This document shows positions 26,406 to 35,208 of a stretch of 64,000 nt of DNA, piece by piece (within the stretch, counting starts at the first letter, position 1; each line of letters starts with the position of its first letter). Made by a program: the position numbers and the translations under genes. Location: contig QFQP01000023.1 of assembly GCA_003243425.1 (NCBI GenBank), positions 82,644 through 146,643 on the forward strand. Reading direction: 5' to 3'. The DNA comes from Archangium gephyra (GTDB taxonomy: Bacteria > Myxococcota > Myxococcia > Myxococcales > Myxococcaceae). Under the pieces are notes generated by a model that made no database searches, was not told the DNA's origin, and saw only the letters and a list, made by a program, of their open reading frames with translations.

Positions 26406-27877
26406 GGCGCCCACACCACTTTGCCCGACGAGTACGAGCGGTTGCCGCCGGCGTACCTGAACGTGAGCGTGTTGCGCTGCGCGTTCCAACCGAGCGTGAG
26501 GTTCACCTCGTTGCCGGGCTGCATGATCGCCTGGAACTTGAGTGCCTCGAGGCGAACGAAGGTACCGGCGATGGGAAAGGCCTCCTTCGCGAACGAGATC
26601 GCCCAGTCGACCTGCGCCACACCGGGCACCACGGGGAGCTTCACGAAGTGGCCATCGAGCGCGCGGAGCTCGGGCACGATGGTGAGGGACAGCTGCGCGG
26701 TGGCAGGGGCGCGCTCGGTCCAGTTCGCGTCGGGGCGTTCAGGCGCAAACAACTTCGTCAACAGAGCCTCCGGGGTCTTGCCGCGTTCGTCGGCGGGCAT
26801 GGTTTCGGGGAAGCGGAAGCGGCGCGGGCGCGCGACGGGCTCGACCACGTCTTTGACGGCTTCCTTGATGGCGTCGATGAGCTGCTTGCGCGGCATCGAC
26901 CTGTCTGTGGGTACGGCGACGAGGCCCACGGTGACGCGCGCGCCGGGCAGCACCACCACCCGCGCTTCGGCGAGGAGCCCCGTGGCCAGGCAGGTGCGCT
27001 CGATGAGATCGAGTGACACGCGCTTCTCTTCGATCTTCGCGAGGCGATCGGCGCGGCCGAGCAGGCGGAAGGACTGGTCGTGGAGCTCGACTCTGTCGGC
27101 GGTGGTGAACCACTCCGCGTCGGGCAGGTGCGGGCTCCGGACCTCGAGCGTGTTCTCGGCGGACGCGCGCACGTCGACGCCCGCGAGCGCCTTCCACGCG
27201 CTGGTCGACCCCTGCCGCCACGCGATGCCGCCGGTCTCGGAGCTGCCGTACACCTCGATGGGCGTGTGCCCGACGATCTGCCTGGCCAGCTCAGCCGCTT
27301 CGGGCGCGAGCGGACCGCCCGAGGAGAAGACCGCGCGGGCCCGGGTGCTCCACACGTGCGTGTCGGGGAGACGCTTGAGGTGCGCCGGGCTCGAGACCAG
27401 CACCGAGTCGGCGCGGGCGAGCGCGTCTTCGAGCTCTTCGGGGTACTCGAGGCGGCGCGGCGCCATCACGCGGCCGGTGAGCACCGGCCACAGCACCGTG
27501 AAGAGCAGCCCGTAGATGTGCTGGTGCGAGACCGACGAGACGAACACCGTGTCGGACGTGAGGTGCGCGTCGAAGGTGGCCTCGAGGGTGGCGACCTCGT
27601 CGAAGAGCTGGCGCAGCGTCTTGGTGATGGCGACCGGCGCGCCGGTGGAGCCCGAGGTGAAGACGACCACGCCTTCGAGGGAGCGGTCGAGGCGCGCGAG
27701 CGTGGGCATCGAGGTGCGCTCTGGCGTGAGCCAGCCGTCGATGTGCGGGGTGAGCGCGGCCCGGGTGGCGGGAAGATCATCGCCCGGGAGCACGACCTGA
27801 TGACCGCGCGACCACGCGTCGAAGAGCGTCGCCGCGAAGGCGATTCGATCGTCGGTGTAGAGCGCGAGCCGGTTCAC
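26402..27877 (-). CDS. acyl/aryl ligase fused to hotdog dehydratase (ApeH-ApeI-like fusion)
   Basis: 491 residues from the GTG overlapping the upstream stop (GTGA). Residues 1 to about 350 are an ANL adenylating enzyme, with FTSGSTGAP as the phosphate loop, a YGSSETGG motif, and the TADRVEL...LGRADRLAKIEEKRVSL hinge. The C-terminal 120 residues read LTIVPELRALDGHFVKLPVVPGV, the hotdog signature of FabA/FabZ-like thioester dehydratases. Upstream, a GC-rich frame continues but lacks homology. In E. coli, as I recall, ApeH and ApeI are separate proteins. The ligase should load the aryl starter on an ACP, and the dehydratase would act with ApeP. Confidence 0.8.
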   Translation of the reverse strand: MNRLALYTDDRIAFAATLFDAWSRGHQVVLPGDDLPATRAALTPHIDGWLTPERTSMPTLARLDRSLEGVVVFTSGSTGAPVAITKTLRQLFDEVATLEATFDAHLTSDTVFVSSVSHQHIYGLLFTVLWPVLTGRVMAPRRLEYPEELEDALARADSVLVSSPAHLKRLPDTHVWSTRARAVFSSGGPLAPEAAELARQIVGHTPIEVYGSSETGGIAWRQGSTSAWKALAGVDVRASAENTLEVRSPHLPDAEWFTTADRVELHDQSFRLLGRADRLAKIEEKRVSLDLIERTCLATGLLAEARVVVLPGARVTVGLVAVPTDRSMPRKQLIDAIKEAVKDVVEPVARPRRFRFPETMPADERGKTPEALLTKLFAPERPDANWTERAPATAQLSLTIVPELRALDGHFVKLPVVPGVAQVDWAISFAKEAFPIAGTFVRLEALKFQAIMQPGNEVNLTLGWNAQRNTLTFRYAGGNRSYSSGKVVWAP

Positions 27878-28425
27878 GTCGGCGCACCTTCGTAACGACG
27901 GCGCACGCGCCTGCGAATGAGGAACTCGGTGCCACCGAAGACGCCCATCAACACGTACGCGATGAGCCCGTTGTAGAGCGCCCACAGTCGCTCCGACGCC
28001 CACAGAGACGTGGCCGCGGCGATCGAGCCGTTGACGATGAAGAACACGCACCAGGCCATCGTGACCTTGCGCGTGTACTCCACTGCGTGCGGCGGCAGTT
28101 CGGGTTCTTTGAGGCGCGCCAGACGCTCGACCATCGACTGGCCTCCCCGCAGCGTGACGCCGAAGAGAATCAACATCGCCCCGTTCACGAAGACCGGGTA
28201 CCAGCGCAGCGGCCAACCGACGTTGAAGAAGCCGGTGACGGCCGCGAGGGCAAAGGCAGCGAGCGCGAGAATCACCCAGCCGCGTTGCTTCGCGGCGGCC
28301 AGCCGCAGCGCCCCGAGCAGCACCAGGGCGAGCGCCAGCCACCTCGGCTCGATGCGATCACCGAGCAGCCAGATGGCCAGCGGGTAACAGAGCGTCAGCG
28401 CCGTGAAGACGATGTTCTTCAGCAC
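27874..28425 (-). CDS. apeG: inner-membrane protein of the aryl polyene cluster (ApeG/COG4648-like)
   Basis: 183 residues starting with GTG, 12 bp after the ACP stop. There are about five hydrophobic segments with a LTLCYPLAIWL start, RWYPVFVNGAMLILFG and WCVFFIVNGSIAAATSLW, then a basic cytoplasmic tail (RRRVRRRYEG). COG4648 proteins of this design occur next to ACP and ligase genes in aryl polyene clusters. Their molecular role is unknown; membrane docking of the carrier proteins is a guess. Confidence 0.75.
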   Translation of the reverse strand: MLKNIVFTALTLCYPLAIWLLGDRIEPRWLALALVLLGALRLAAAKQRGWVILALAAFALAAVTGFFNVGWPLRWYPVFVNGAMLILFGVTLRGGQSMVERLARLKEPELPPHAVEYTRKVTMAWCVFFIVNGSIAAATSLWASERLWALYNGLIAYVLMGVFGGTEFLIRRRVRRRYEGAPT

Positions 28426-28437
28426 GGCGCTGCGACC

Positions 28438-28710
28438 TCACGCCGCGGGAGGAGGCGCCGCGTCGTCGGAGTGGATGAGCGAGTGGAGCGCGTCGACCAC
28501 GTCTTGAACGGTGCGCACCTTCTTGAACGCCTCGGGCGTCATGCGCTTGCCGACCATGGGCTTCATCTGAACGATGAGATCGACCGCGTCGATGCTGTCG
28601 ATGTCGAGTTCGTCGTAGAGGCGCGCCTCGGGCTTGATGCGCTCCTTCTCGATGGCAAAGGTGTCGTGGAGGATCTCCACACACTTCGCGTAGATCTGAT
28701 CTTTCGTCAT
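28438..28710 (-). CDS. apeF: acyl carrier protein (ApeF-like)
   Basis: 90 residues with the phosphopantetheine site DIDSIDAVDLI (Ser near residue 39) between helices I and II, plus an Ala/Pro tail. It overlaps the first ACP by four bases. The recognition helix differs from that of its neighbour (AVDLIVQ against ALELGVG). That suggests different partner enzymes, one for the starter and one for the growing chain. Confidence 0.88.
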   Translation of the reverse strand: MTKDQIYAKCVEILHDTFAIEKERIKPEARLYDELDIDSIDAVDLIVQMKPMVGKRMTPEAFKKVRTVQDVVDALHSLIHSDDAAPPPAA

Positions 28711-28976
28711 GACGTAGCCCCCGATCGGTGGTCTTGCACCAGCGCCGCCAGTGCCTGCACCGACGCGAAGTGCTTCCGCGTCTCGGCCGCGTCCGACGAC
28801 AACTTGATTCCGTACTTCTTCTGCAACCCGACGCCGAGCTCGAGCGCGTCGATGGAGTCGAGGCCCAACCCCTTCACGAAGAGCGGCGCCGACGGATCGA
28901 TGTCGGCGACCTTCACGTCTTCGAGGTTGAGCGTGTCGATGATGAACTGCGCGACTTCCGATTCAAGGGGTTGCAC
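28707..28976 (-). CDS. apeE: acyl carrier protein (ApeE-like)
   Basis: 89 residues from a GTG that overlaps the acyltransferase end by 14 bases. The phosphopantetheine motif is GLGLDSIDALELG (Ser near residue 41), a close match to the type II PKS/FAS consensus. It probably carries the growing aryl polyene chain. It is coupled by ATGA to the second ACP. Confidence 0.88.
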   Translation of the reverse strand: MQPLESEVAQFIIDTLNLEDVKVADIDPSAPLFVKGLGLDSIDALELGVGLQKKYGIKLSSDAAETRKHFASVQALAALVQDHRSGATS

Positions 28977-29781
28977 GGCGGGACTCCTGCTCGAAGAAAG
29001 CTTCCAGATGCGCGTTCAGTCGCCGCACGGCCAGTGCTTCTGGCACGCCGGCTTCCAGGAACGGGTCTACCTGAAGATCGTCATGAACGCGGATGACGAA
29101 ATGCATTCGCCGCGGAGGCACCTGGTACCAGCGTTGGTAGCGGGCCAGGCCGCGCGGCTGACAGGTGATAACGACCGGCGTGACGGCCCGGCGGTTGCGG
29201 ATCGCGACGTTTGCTGCGCCGCGTTGAAATTTGATGTCGCCGTTCTCGGGCGTGCGCGTGCCCTGCGGAAAGATGACGACGTCGTCGCCCTGCGCGAGCG
29301 CCTTTTCAGCGCCGTGCACCAGGCCCAGCCCCTGGTCGTTGGTGATGTAGCCGGCGCCTTCGATGGCCACGCGAATCACGGGGTTCTTCATGAGGTTGCT
29401 GCGCACCACGGCACAGAAGCGCGGCACGAGCGACCCGATGATCACCACGTCGATGAGCGAGGGGTGGTTGGCCAGAATGAGCAGACCGGGGCGCTGCAAC
29501 TTTTCGACACCGTGGAACTCGTAATCGAGCACCCCGAGCAGCCGCATGATCTCGACGAAGGTGCTGAACCACCAGCGCACGATGGACCGCGAGGCGCTCA
29601 GGCGGCCCTCGACCGTGCGGTGCATGACCAGCATCGCCGAAAACAGCACCACACCGGCGGTGAGCGTCACCACGCCGAAGGTCACGAAGCAGAACCCCGT
29701 GGCGACGATGCGCAGGAAGATCTCGAACCGGTTCCCTTCCGGCTCGAACATCGGCTCCTGCAGCAACGGCTCGGTTCTCAC
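28963..29781 (-). CDS. apeD: PlsC-type lysophospholipid acyltransferase (ApeD-like)
   Basis: 272 residues from the GTG that overlaps the preceding stop (GTGA), the pattern used throughout this operon; an in-frame GTG at 29793 is also possible. One or two N-terminal membrane helices precede the acyltransferase domain. The HxxxxD motif NHPSLID is at about 105-111 and FPQGTR lies about 65 residues later. It should transfer the finished polyene from ACP to a lipid acceptor, anchoring the pigment in the membrane. Confidence 0.86.
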   Translation of the reverse strand: MRTEPLLQEPMFEPEGNRFEIFLRIVATGFCFVTFGVVTLTAGVVLFSAMLVMHRTVEGRLSASRSIVRWWFSTFVEIMRLLGVLDYEFHGVEKLQRPGLLILANHPSLIDVVIIGSLVPRFCAVVRSNLMKNPVIRVAIEGAGYITNDQGLGLVHGAEKALAQGDDVVIFPQGTRTPENGDIKFQRGAANVAIRNRRAVTPVVITCQPRGLARYQRWYQVPPRRMHFVIRVHDDLQVDPFLEAGVPEALAVRRLNAHLEAFFEQESRRATP

Positions 29782-30479
29782 GTGCGACTCCACTGGTACC
29801 CGCTGACCCCGTCGGCGGCGCGGTAGTGCACGCCCCGGCTCAAGAAAAAGCGCAGCACCTCGAGCGCGTGGGGCAATTGGCTGGCGGGCGTCGCGGTCAC
29901 GTCAGCCGTACATACGGCCCAGGGGCCTCCGCGCTTCACATGAAGTGCGTACGCGTAATCATGCGGAGCTTCTGGGTAATAAGGCGCGTGCACGGGGTGG
30001 GGACTTGCCTCGTAGACGACCAGCACCGCTTCCGTACCCACCGTTACCGCCTCGACCAGCCCGGCTTCGGGGGTGAAGAGCCCGTTGGACACCGCGATCA
30101 CGTTGGCCGTGTCCTGGCGGATGATGGAGTACTGGCCTCCGATGGCGTTGTGCACCGACATGGCGAAGCTGGCCGGTGAGAGCGGCTCGTTCCTCGCAAG
30201 CGCGGTGAGCAGATCGACGCTGCGGGGCGCGTCACCGTGGCGCGAGGCAAAGACCAGCGGCAGGCCCTTCACTTCCTGCTGAACCCAGGTGGCGACCTGA
30301 AAGGCGACGCGGCCCATCTTCTCGATGCGGCGGCGGGCCATGGCGGGCACTTCGGTCAACGGCGGCGTGTCGGCCCCCTGAGGAACGCTGGGGCTGGCTG
30401 CCCACTGTTCCCACGACTCTGGAGTCGTCAGTCCGGGCCCCCACGCTGCCCACCGGATGATGTCGAAATCGACGCGCAC
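29778..30479 (-). CDS. apeC: beta-ketoacyl synthase-like chain length factor (ApeC-like)
   Basis: 233 residues, much shorter than a full ketosynthase. Motifs FASRHGD and SFAMSVHNAIGGQYS correspond to the ketoacyl-synt_2 family seen in aryl polyene loci. There is no TACSS active-site cysteine, so it is not catalytic alone. The homologue pairs with ApeO as a chain length factor. It starts with GTG, 34 bp after the TonB-receptor stop. Confidence 0.82.
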   Translation of the reverse strand: MRVDFDIIRWAAWGPGLTTPESWEQWAASPSVPQGADTPPLTEVPAMARRRIEKMGRVAFQVATWVQQEVKGLPLVFASRHGDAPRSVDLLTALARNEPLSPASFAMSVHNAIGGQYSIIRQDTANVIAVSNGLFTPEAGLVEAVTVGTEAVLVVYEASPHPVHAPYYPEAPHDYAYALHVKRGGPWAVCTADVTATPASQLPHALEVLRFFLSRGVHYRAADGVSGYQWSRT

Positions 30480-30512
30480 GTCGGGGCGCCCATACCAAAG
30501 ATCAGCGCAGTC

Positions 30513-33140
30513 TCAATACTCCCCCCGGATACCGAGGAACGGGCGGATCGGCAGGTGGTTGAAGCGGCCCTGCGTGGGCGGCATGCCGTTGGCGATGTCG
30601 CCCTCCCCGTAGACCCACGAGAACACGTTCATGGTGTTGGTGACGTTGAGCACCTCTGCGTAGAACGCGCAGGACACCGGGCCGACCTCGAAGCGGTACT
30701 CACCGCGCAGGTTGAGCTCGAAGAAGAACGGGTAGCGCTCGCTGGAGGTCTCGCCGAACTGCGGCACGTAGAACGAGTTGGTCGCGTCGGGGTTGAAGGT
30801 GGCGATGGGCGTGTACGGCCGGCCGGTGCGGAAGTTGGCGCGGCTGTGCACCAGCCAGTGCTTGTTGGGCGACCACGACAGGCCGCCGCCGACGCTGAAC
30901 TGCTGCTCCCACTGCACGGGGTAGGTGCTGCGGTTGGCCGCCAGCGGGTTGGTGCGCTGCGCGCTCAAGGCACCGACGCCGAGGTTGTACGCAAACTGGC
31001 GCGTGCGGCCGAAGATCATGGCGTCGACGCCGTACGCCAGGCCCGTGCCGCCGTTCACGTACACGGGGAGCCCCGCCGCTTCACGGTCGGCCACGGCCTG
31101 CACGGTGTCGGGGTTAACCACCAGGTTCGAGAGGAACTTCGCCCAGCCTTCGATGCGCACGAGCGCCTCGATGGGCAGCGGCTGCTCGATGCCGGCGATG
31201 AGCGAGCCCACGCGCTCGGCCTGCAGACGCGGGTTGCCGTAGACCGGGTCGAGCGCGAGCGGCGTCGAGATGGGCTGCAGCACGTAGCCACCGGACAGCT
31301 TGATGACGGTGAGCGTGGGCAGCGTGAGCGCCGCAGCGAGCCGCGCCGAGCCGCTCGGGAGCGCGTTGCTGACGTCGTACTGACCACGAAGGCCCCCCTC
31401 GAACGCGAGCGCTTCGATGGGGCGGTAGGTGTGCTCCGCGTAGGCCGAGAGGAGGTTGCGCGTGAGCGAAGGGTTGATGTTCAGCGAAGGGCGATGGCTG
31501 TCGACGATGGGCTCGCGCGCCCACGGCGGAACACTGCGGCTATCGGCGACGGTGCCGGTCAGCCGGGTGTCGCGCCACGCATACTGAACGCCGGCGTTGA
31601 AGGCGTTGTGCTTCGAGAACACGTATTTCAAGTCGCTGCGGAGCACGACGTCGTTGCGGAGCGCGGCGGTAGCGAGGCTGATGGCGCCCTGCACGTTGAA
31701 GTCGTTCTGATCGCGCAGGTAGGCGGCGGTGAAGCTCAGCTCGCTGTCGCCGCCGAGCGCGATCTCGTGACGCAGCGACGCGATCTGCGCGTTGTTCTGC
31801 AGCGCGAGATTGCCGGCGAAGTTCACCAGCACCTGCTCGCCGGGCTGCACGATGAAATTGAAGCCGTCGGAGGCGTGGGTGAACGTCGCCATCGTCAGGT
31901 GCTTGCCGCGCCGGAACGACACGCGCGCGAAGGCCTCGGTGATGTCAGGCGCGACGACGTTCTGGCCGAACAGGCCGATGGCCTTGAGCACCGCGAAGTA
32001 GGCCTCGAAGTAGCTGCGGCGGAAGCTGACGACGGCCGACAGCCCCTCGACGCCGAGCGGAATGTCGACGCGCGCCTTGGCGGTCAGCATCGAGATGTCG
32101 GCGACCACCTTCACCTTCTTGACGTCACCGCGGGCGTACTTGATGTCGAGCACGCCCGAGAGCGCAGGCTCGTAGCGCGCAGGCGCCGCGCCGGCGAAGA
32201 AGTCCGCCGACTCGATGAGCATGGGGTTGATGATGCTGGCGAAGCCGCCCAGGTGGTACGGGTTCGAGAGCGGCACGCCGTCGATGAAGATGATCGTCTC
32301 GTCGGGGCCGCCGCCGCGCACGAAGAAGTTGGCCAGCAGGTCGGGGTCGGCGGCGACGCCGGGCAGCTGCTGCACCACGCGCGAGATGTCTTCGAGGGCG
32401 CCGGGCGTGCGATCGATGTCGGCCTTCGTCAACGTGAAGCGTGAGACCTGCGGTGACTTGTCGACGTCAGGCACGGGCGGAAGCAGCCGTGAGCCCTCGA
32501 CGCGCGTCTCGTAGCCGCGCGATTTCACCATCGCGTAGCGAACGCGCGTGACCTGCCCGCTCTTGAAGACCTCGGGGAACCCCTTGAGCGCGTAGCCTTC
32601 GTGATCCACGGTGACCCAGGCATCACCCGGTGGCTGCGTGTCGATGGTGAGCGAGAAGTTGCCGTTCTCGTCGGTCCGCGTGGCGGCCTCGGCGAAGCTG
32701 ACGGTCGATTCTGGCAGCGCTTCGCCGTTCTCGCCGACGACCGTGCCGGTGATGGTCCACGGCAGCACCGGCGGCACGAAGGAGATCGTCAGGTCGATCC
32801 GCGAGAGCGCGGCCACACCGTTCACCGTCGCCGGTGACAACGTGCACTTCTCGACGGCGCGCAGCGCGGCAGCCTCGAAGGCCGGGCTCGGCGCGTTGGC
32901 GACGCTCTGCTGAGAAATGCCGCCGTCGGCGCCGACGGTGATCTGCACGACGACGTTGGCCTCGATGCCGCTGGCGCGCTCCGACGGCGGGTACTCCGGC
33001 TCGCCATTGCACTGGGCCGACGGAGGGACGATCACCGGCCCCGCGTCGAGCACCGCCTCGACTCCAGCATCGGGTGGCTCGATGCCCGCGTCCTCGACCG
33101 CGGTCTGCGACAGAAGAACCGCGACGATGACGCTGAACAA
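30513..33140 (-). CDS. TonB-dependent outer-membrane receptor with N-terminal TonB-C-like domain
   Basis: 875 residues. After a short signal peptide and an acidic linker, residues about 45-115 form a TonB C-terminal-type domain (VVQITVGADGGI...AFEAAALRAVEKC). A carboxypeptidase-regulatory-like domain follows (ITGTVVGENGEALPESTV, about 127-200). The plug carries the RVVQQLPGV and VRGGGPDETIIFIDGVPL motifs, and a 22-strand-type barrel reaches the C-terminus. The start is TTG, decided by an AGGAGG four bases upstream. It is embedded in the aryl polyene locus on the same strand but is not a known part of it. Siderophore or pigment-related transport are both possible. Confidence 0.85.
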   Translation of the reverse strand: MFSVIVAVLLSQTAVEDAGIEPPDAGVEAVLDAGPVIVPPSAQCNGEPEYPPSERASGIEANVVVQITVGADGGISQQSVANAPSPAFEAAALRAVEKCTLSPATVNGVAALSRIDLTISFVPPVLPWTITGTVVGENGEALPESTVSFAEAATRTDENGNFSLTIDTQPPGDAWVTVDHEGYALKGFPEVFKSGQVTRVRYAMVKSRGYETRVEGSRLLPPVPDVDKSPQVSRFTLTKADIDRTPGALEDISRVVQQLPGVAADPDLLANFFVRGGGPDETIIFIDGVPLSNPYHLGGFASIINPMLIESADFFAGAAPARYEPALSGVLDIKYARGDVKKVKVVADISMLTAKARVDIPLGVEGLSAVVSFRRSYFEAYFAVLKAIGLFGQNVVAPDITEAFARVSFRRGKHLTMATFTHASDGFNFIVQPGEQVLVNFAGNLALQNNAQIASLRHEIALGGDSELSFTAAYLRDQNDFNVQGAISLATAALRNDVVLRSDLKYVFSKHNAFNAGVQYAWRDTRLTGTVADSRSVPPWAREPIVDSHRPSLNINPSLTRNLLSAYAEHTYRPIEALAFEGGLRGQYDVSNALPSGSARLAAALTLPTLTVIKLSGGYVLQPISTPLALDPVYGNPRLQAERVGSLIAGIEQPLPIEALVRIEGWAKFLSNLVVNPDTVQAVADREAAGLPVYVNGGTGLAYGVDAMIFGRTRQFAYNLGVGALSAQRTNPLAANRSTYPVQWEQQFSVGGGLSWSPNKHWLVHSRANFRTGRPYTPIATFNPDATNSFYVPQFGETSSERYPFFFELNLRGEYRFEVGPVSCAFYAEVLNVTNTMNVFSWVYGEGDIANGMPPTQGRFNHLPIRPFLGIRGEY

Positions 33141-33154
33141 AGACCCTCCTCAGG
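33141..33154 (-). promoter_or_regulatory. ribosome binding site for the TTG-started receptor
   Basis: Read on the minus strand, AGGAGGGTCT directly precedes TTG at 33140. The full AGGAGG core at the correct distance, with no nearby in-frame ATG or GTG giving a signal peptide, supports the rare TTG start. Confidence 0.6.
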
Positions 33155-33210
33155 TCGAAAAACGCGCGCCGTTGTACCAGAGCGACTGTCACGCTACGAG
33201 CGGCGCCGAC

Positions 33211-34725
33211 ATGACGCAGCTCATCTCCTTCGACGGCCAGCCACTCACCATCGAGCACGTCGCGGCGCTTTCGCGACGCTCGGCTGAAGGCCGTCTCTCG
33301 CACGATTCGACTTTTCTGGCTCGTATCGAAGCGGGCTCCGCGCACGTGGCCAGGACGCTCGCACAACAGGGCGTCATCTACGGAGTGACGACCGGCTATG
33401 GCGATTCGGTAACGGTGCCAGTGCCGATGGAGCTGGTGCCCGAGCTGCCGCAGCACCTGTACACGTACCACGGCGTCGGCCTGGGCCCGGTGTTCAACCC
33501 CGTCGAGACGCGCGCCATTCTCGCGGCGCGGCTGCAGTCGCTGTCGCAGGGCATGTCGGGCGTGACCGTCACCCTGCTCCGTCAGCTCGAGCGATTGCTG
33601 GTCGACGACCTGCTGCCGGTGATCCCCTCGGAGGGCTCGGTGGGCGCCAGCGGCGATCTCACGCCGCTGTCCTACGTCGCGGCCGTGCTCTGCGGCGAGC
33701 GCGAGGTGTTCGTCGACGGCGTGCGACGCCCCACCGCCGAGGTGTTCAAGGAGCGCGGCATCGTTCCCCTTCGCCTGCAGCCCAAAGAAGGCCTGGCGAT
33801 CATGAACGGCACCGCGGTGATGACGGGCCTCGCGTGCCTGGCGTATGAGCGCGCGGCGGCGTTGTCGCGGCTCTCGGCGCGCCTCACCGCGATGGCCTCG
33901 GCGGCGATGGGCGGCAACCCGCATCACTTCGACGAATTGCTCCACTCGGCCAAGCCGCACCTGGGCCAGCAGCGCGTCGCGAAGTGGATCCGTGAAGAGC
34001 TCGCCGGTGGTGAGCGCACGGAATCACGCCTGCAGGACCGCTACTCGATTCGCTGCGCGCCGCACGTCATCGGCGTGGTCGAGGACGCGCTGCCGTTCCT
34101 GCGTTCGCTCATCGAGAACGAGCTCAACAGCGCCAACGACAACCCGCTCATCGACCCCGACAGCGGCAAGGTGATGCACGGCGGTCACTTCTACGGCGGG
34201 CACGTCGCGCTCGCGATGGACACGCTCAAGAACGTCATCGCGAACCTCGCCGACCTGATGGACCGGCAGCTGGCGTTGCTGGTCGATACGCGGTTCAACC
34301 ACGGGCTGCCGTCGAACCTCACCGGCGCGACGGGCCAGCGCGCGGCCATCAGCCACGGCCTCAAGGCGTTGCAGATCAGCGTCTCTGCGTGGACCGCCGA
34401 AGCCCTCAAGGGAACGATGCCGGCGTCGGTCTTCTCGCGCAGCACCGAGTGCCACAACCAGGACAAGGTCAGCCTCGGCACCATCGCCGCACGTGACGCG
34501 CTTCGCGTCATCGAGCTCACCGAGCAGGTCGCGGCCGGTCACCTGTTCGCAGCGCGGCAGGCGGTGTTCCTCAAGGCGCGCACGGGTGCCAAGCTGCCGC
34601 ACAAGGTGACCGAATACGCCGACGCATTGGAGCTGCAGCCGCTCATCGAAGATCGCGCGCTCGAGCTGGAGCTCCGGGCGCTGTTGGTTCGCATGCGCAG
34701 CTTCTCGCTGCCGGGACAGGGGTGA
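33211..34725 (+). CDS. aromatic amino acid ammonia lyase (HAL/TAL/PAL family)
   Basis: 504 residues. The MIO-forming Ala-Ser-Gly is at 146-148 (SVGASGDLTPLS), the catalytic Tyr57 is in VIYGVTTGYGD, and later conserved blocks include NPL, QDRYSIRCAPHVIG and STECHNQDKVS. The family removes ammonia from His, Tyr or Phe. At the usual selectivity position this enzyme has Tyr86-His87 in LYTYHGVG, unlike the His-Leu of Rhodobacter TAL or Phe-Leu of plant PAL. Inside an aryl polyene cluster it most likely supplies coumarate or cinnamate as the starter. It is on the plus strand, opposite the pathway genes. Confidence 0.88.
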   Translation: MTQLISFDGQPLTIEHVAALSRRSAEGRLSHDSTFLARIEAGSAHVARTLAQQGVIYGVTTGYGDSVTVPVPMELVPELPQHLYTYHGVGLGPVFNPVETRAILAARLQSLSQGMSGVTVTLLRQLERLLVDDLLPVIPSEGSVGASGDLTPLSYVAAVLCGEREVFVDGVRRPTAEVFKERGIVPLRLQPKEGLAIMNGTAVMTGLACLAYERAAALSRLSARLTAMASAAMGGNPHHFDELLHSAKPHLGQQRVAKWIREELAGGERTESRLQDRYSIRCAPHVIGVVEDALPFLRSLIENELNSANDNPLIDPDSGKVMHGGHFYGGHVALAMDTLKNVIANLADLMDRQLALLVDTRFNHGLPSNLTGATGQRAAISHGLKALQISVSAWTAEALKGTMPASVFSRSTECHNQDKVSLGTIAARDALRVIELTEQVAAGHLFAARQAVFLKARTGAKLPHKVTEYADALELQPLIEDRALELELRALLVRMRSFSLPGQG

Positions 34726-34728
34726 CGG

Positions 34729-35208
34729 ATGCTGGCGCTCACGACGCTGCTGTTGACGCTCAGTGGTGACGTGAACGTGCATTCCGCCCGGTTGCTCGAC
34801 GAGCCGCCCGCGTTCGCGCAGGTGGAAGAAGCGCCGTTGCCGCGCGCGTCGATCCCGCAGCTCGAGGTCGACATTCGGGCGCTCGAGCGCATGCGGCCGT
34901 CGTTCGGGCTGGTGGGCCTGTGCTTCGGTGTCGGCGGCGGCGTCGGGCTCGCCGGCGGCCTCTTTCTCTTCGTGTCGGCCATCAGCTTCGCGCCGGAGGC
35001 GATCATCATCGCGGGCGCGACGATGGCGGGCCTCGGCGTGGGGCTCATCGCCATCGGCATCTGGGTGCTCGTGGAGCGAATCAACGAGCGCGCGCGCATC
35101 AGCGAAACCGTGCGTGAGCTCAAGCAACAGCTCGCCGAGCAACGGCGCGGCGGCTATTCGCTCGAGCTGCCGGTGCGAACGCCGATGACGACCCTCGCGA
35201 CGTTCTGA
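34729..35208 (+). CDS. small membrane protein of unknown function
   Basis: 159 residues starting 3 bp after the lyase stop, so it is probably co-transcribed. A short N-terminal signal-like segment (MLALTTLLLTL) is followed by an acidic stretch. Two Gly-rich membrane helices (about 62-85 and 90-115) and a basic, coiled-coil-like tail (ERINERARISETVRELKQQLAEQRR) complete it. The tail could dock the protein on the membrane or DNA. No known family. Confidence 0.65.
   Translation: MLALTTLLLTLSGDVNVHSARLLDEPPAFAQVEEAPLPRASIPQLEVDIRALERMRPSFGLVGLCFGVGGGVGLAGGLFLFVSAISFAPEAIIIAGATMAGLGVGLIAIGIWVLVERINERARISETVRELKQQLAEQRRGGYSLELPVRTPMTTLATF

Noticed and set aside
26402..28342. 646-codon version of the ligase-dehydratase starting at 28342
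   Set aside because: The extra 155 codons overlap the ApeG-like gene and have no homology. The GTG at 27877 overlaps its stop in the operon's usual GTGA style.
30237..32444. 735-codon plus-strand frame opposite the TonB-dependent receptor
   Set aside because: Antisense shadow of a well-supported receptor gene, with Arg/Glu/His-rich random composition.
32917..33210. Upstream extension of the ammonia lyase
   Set aside because: It would lie over the start of the divergent receptor gene, and family homology begins at the ATG at 33211.
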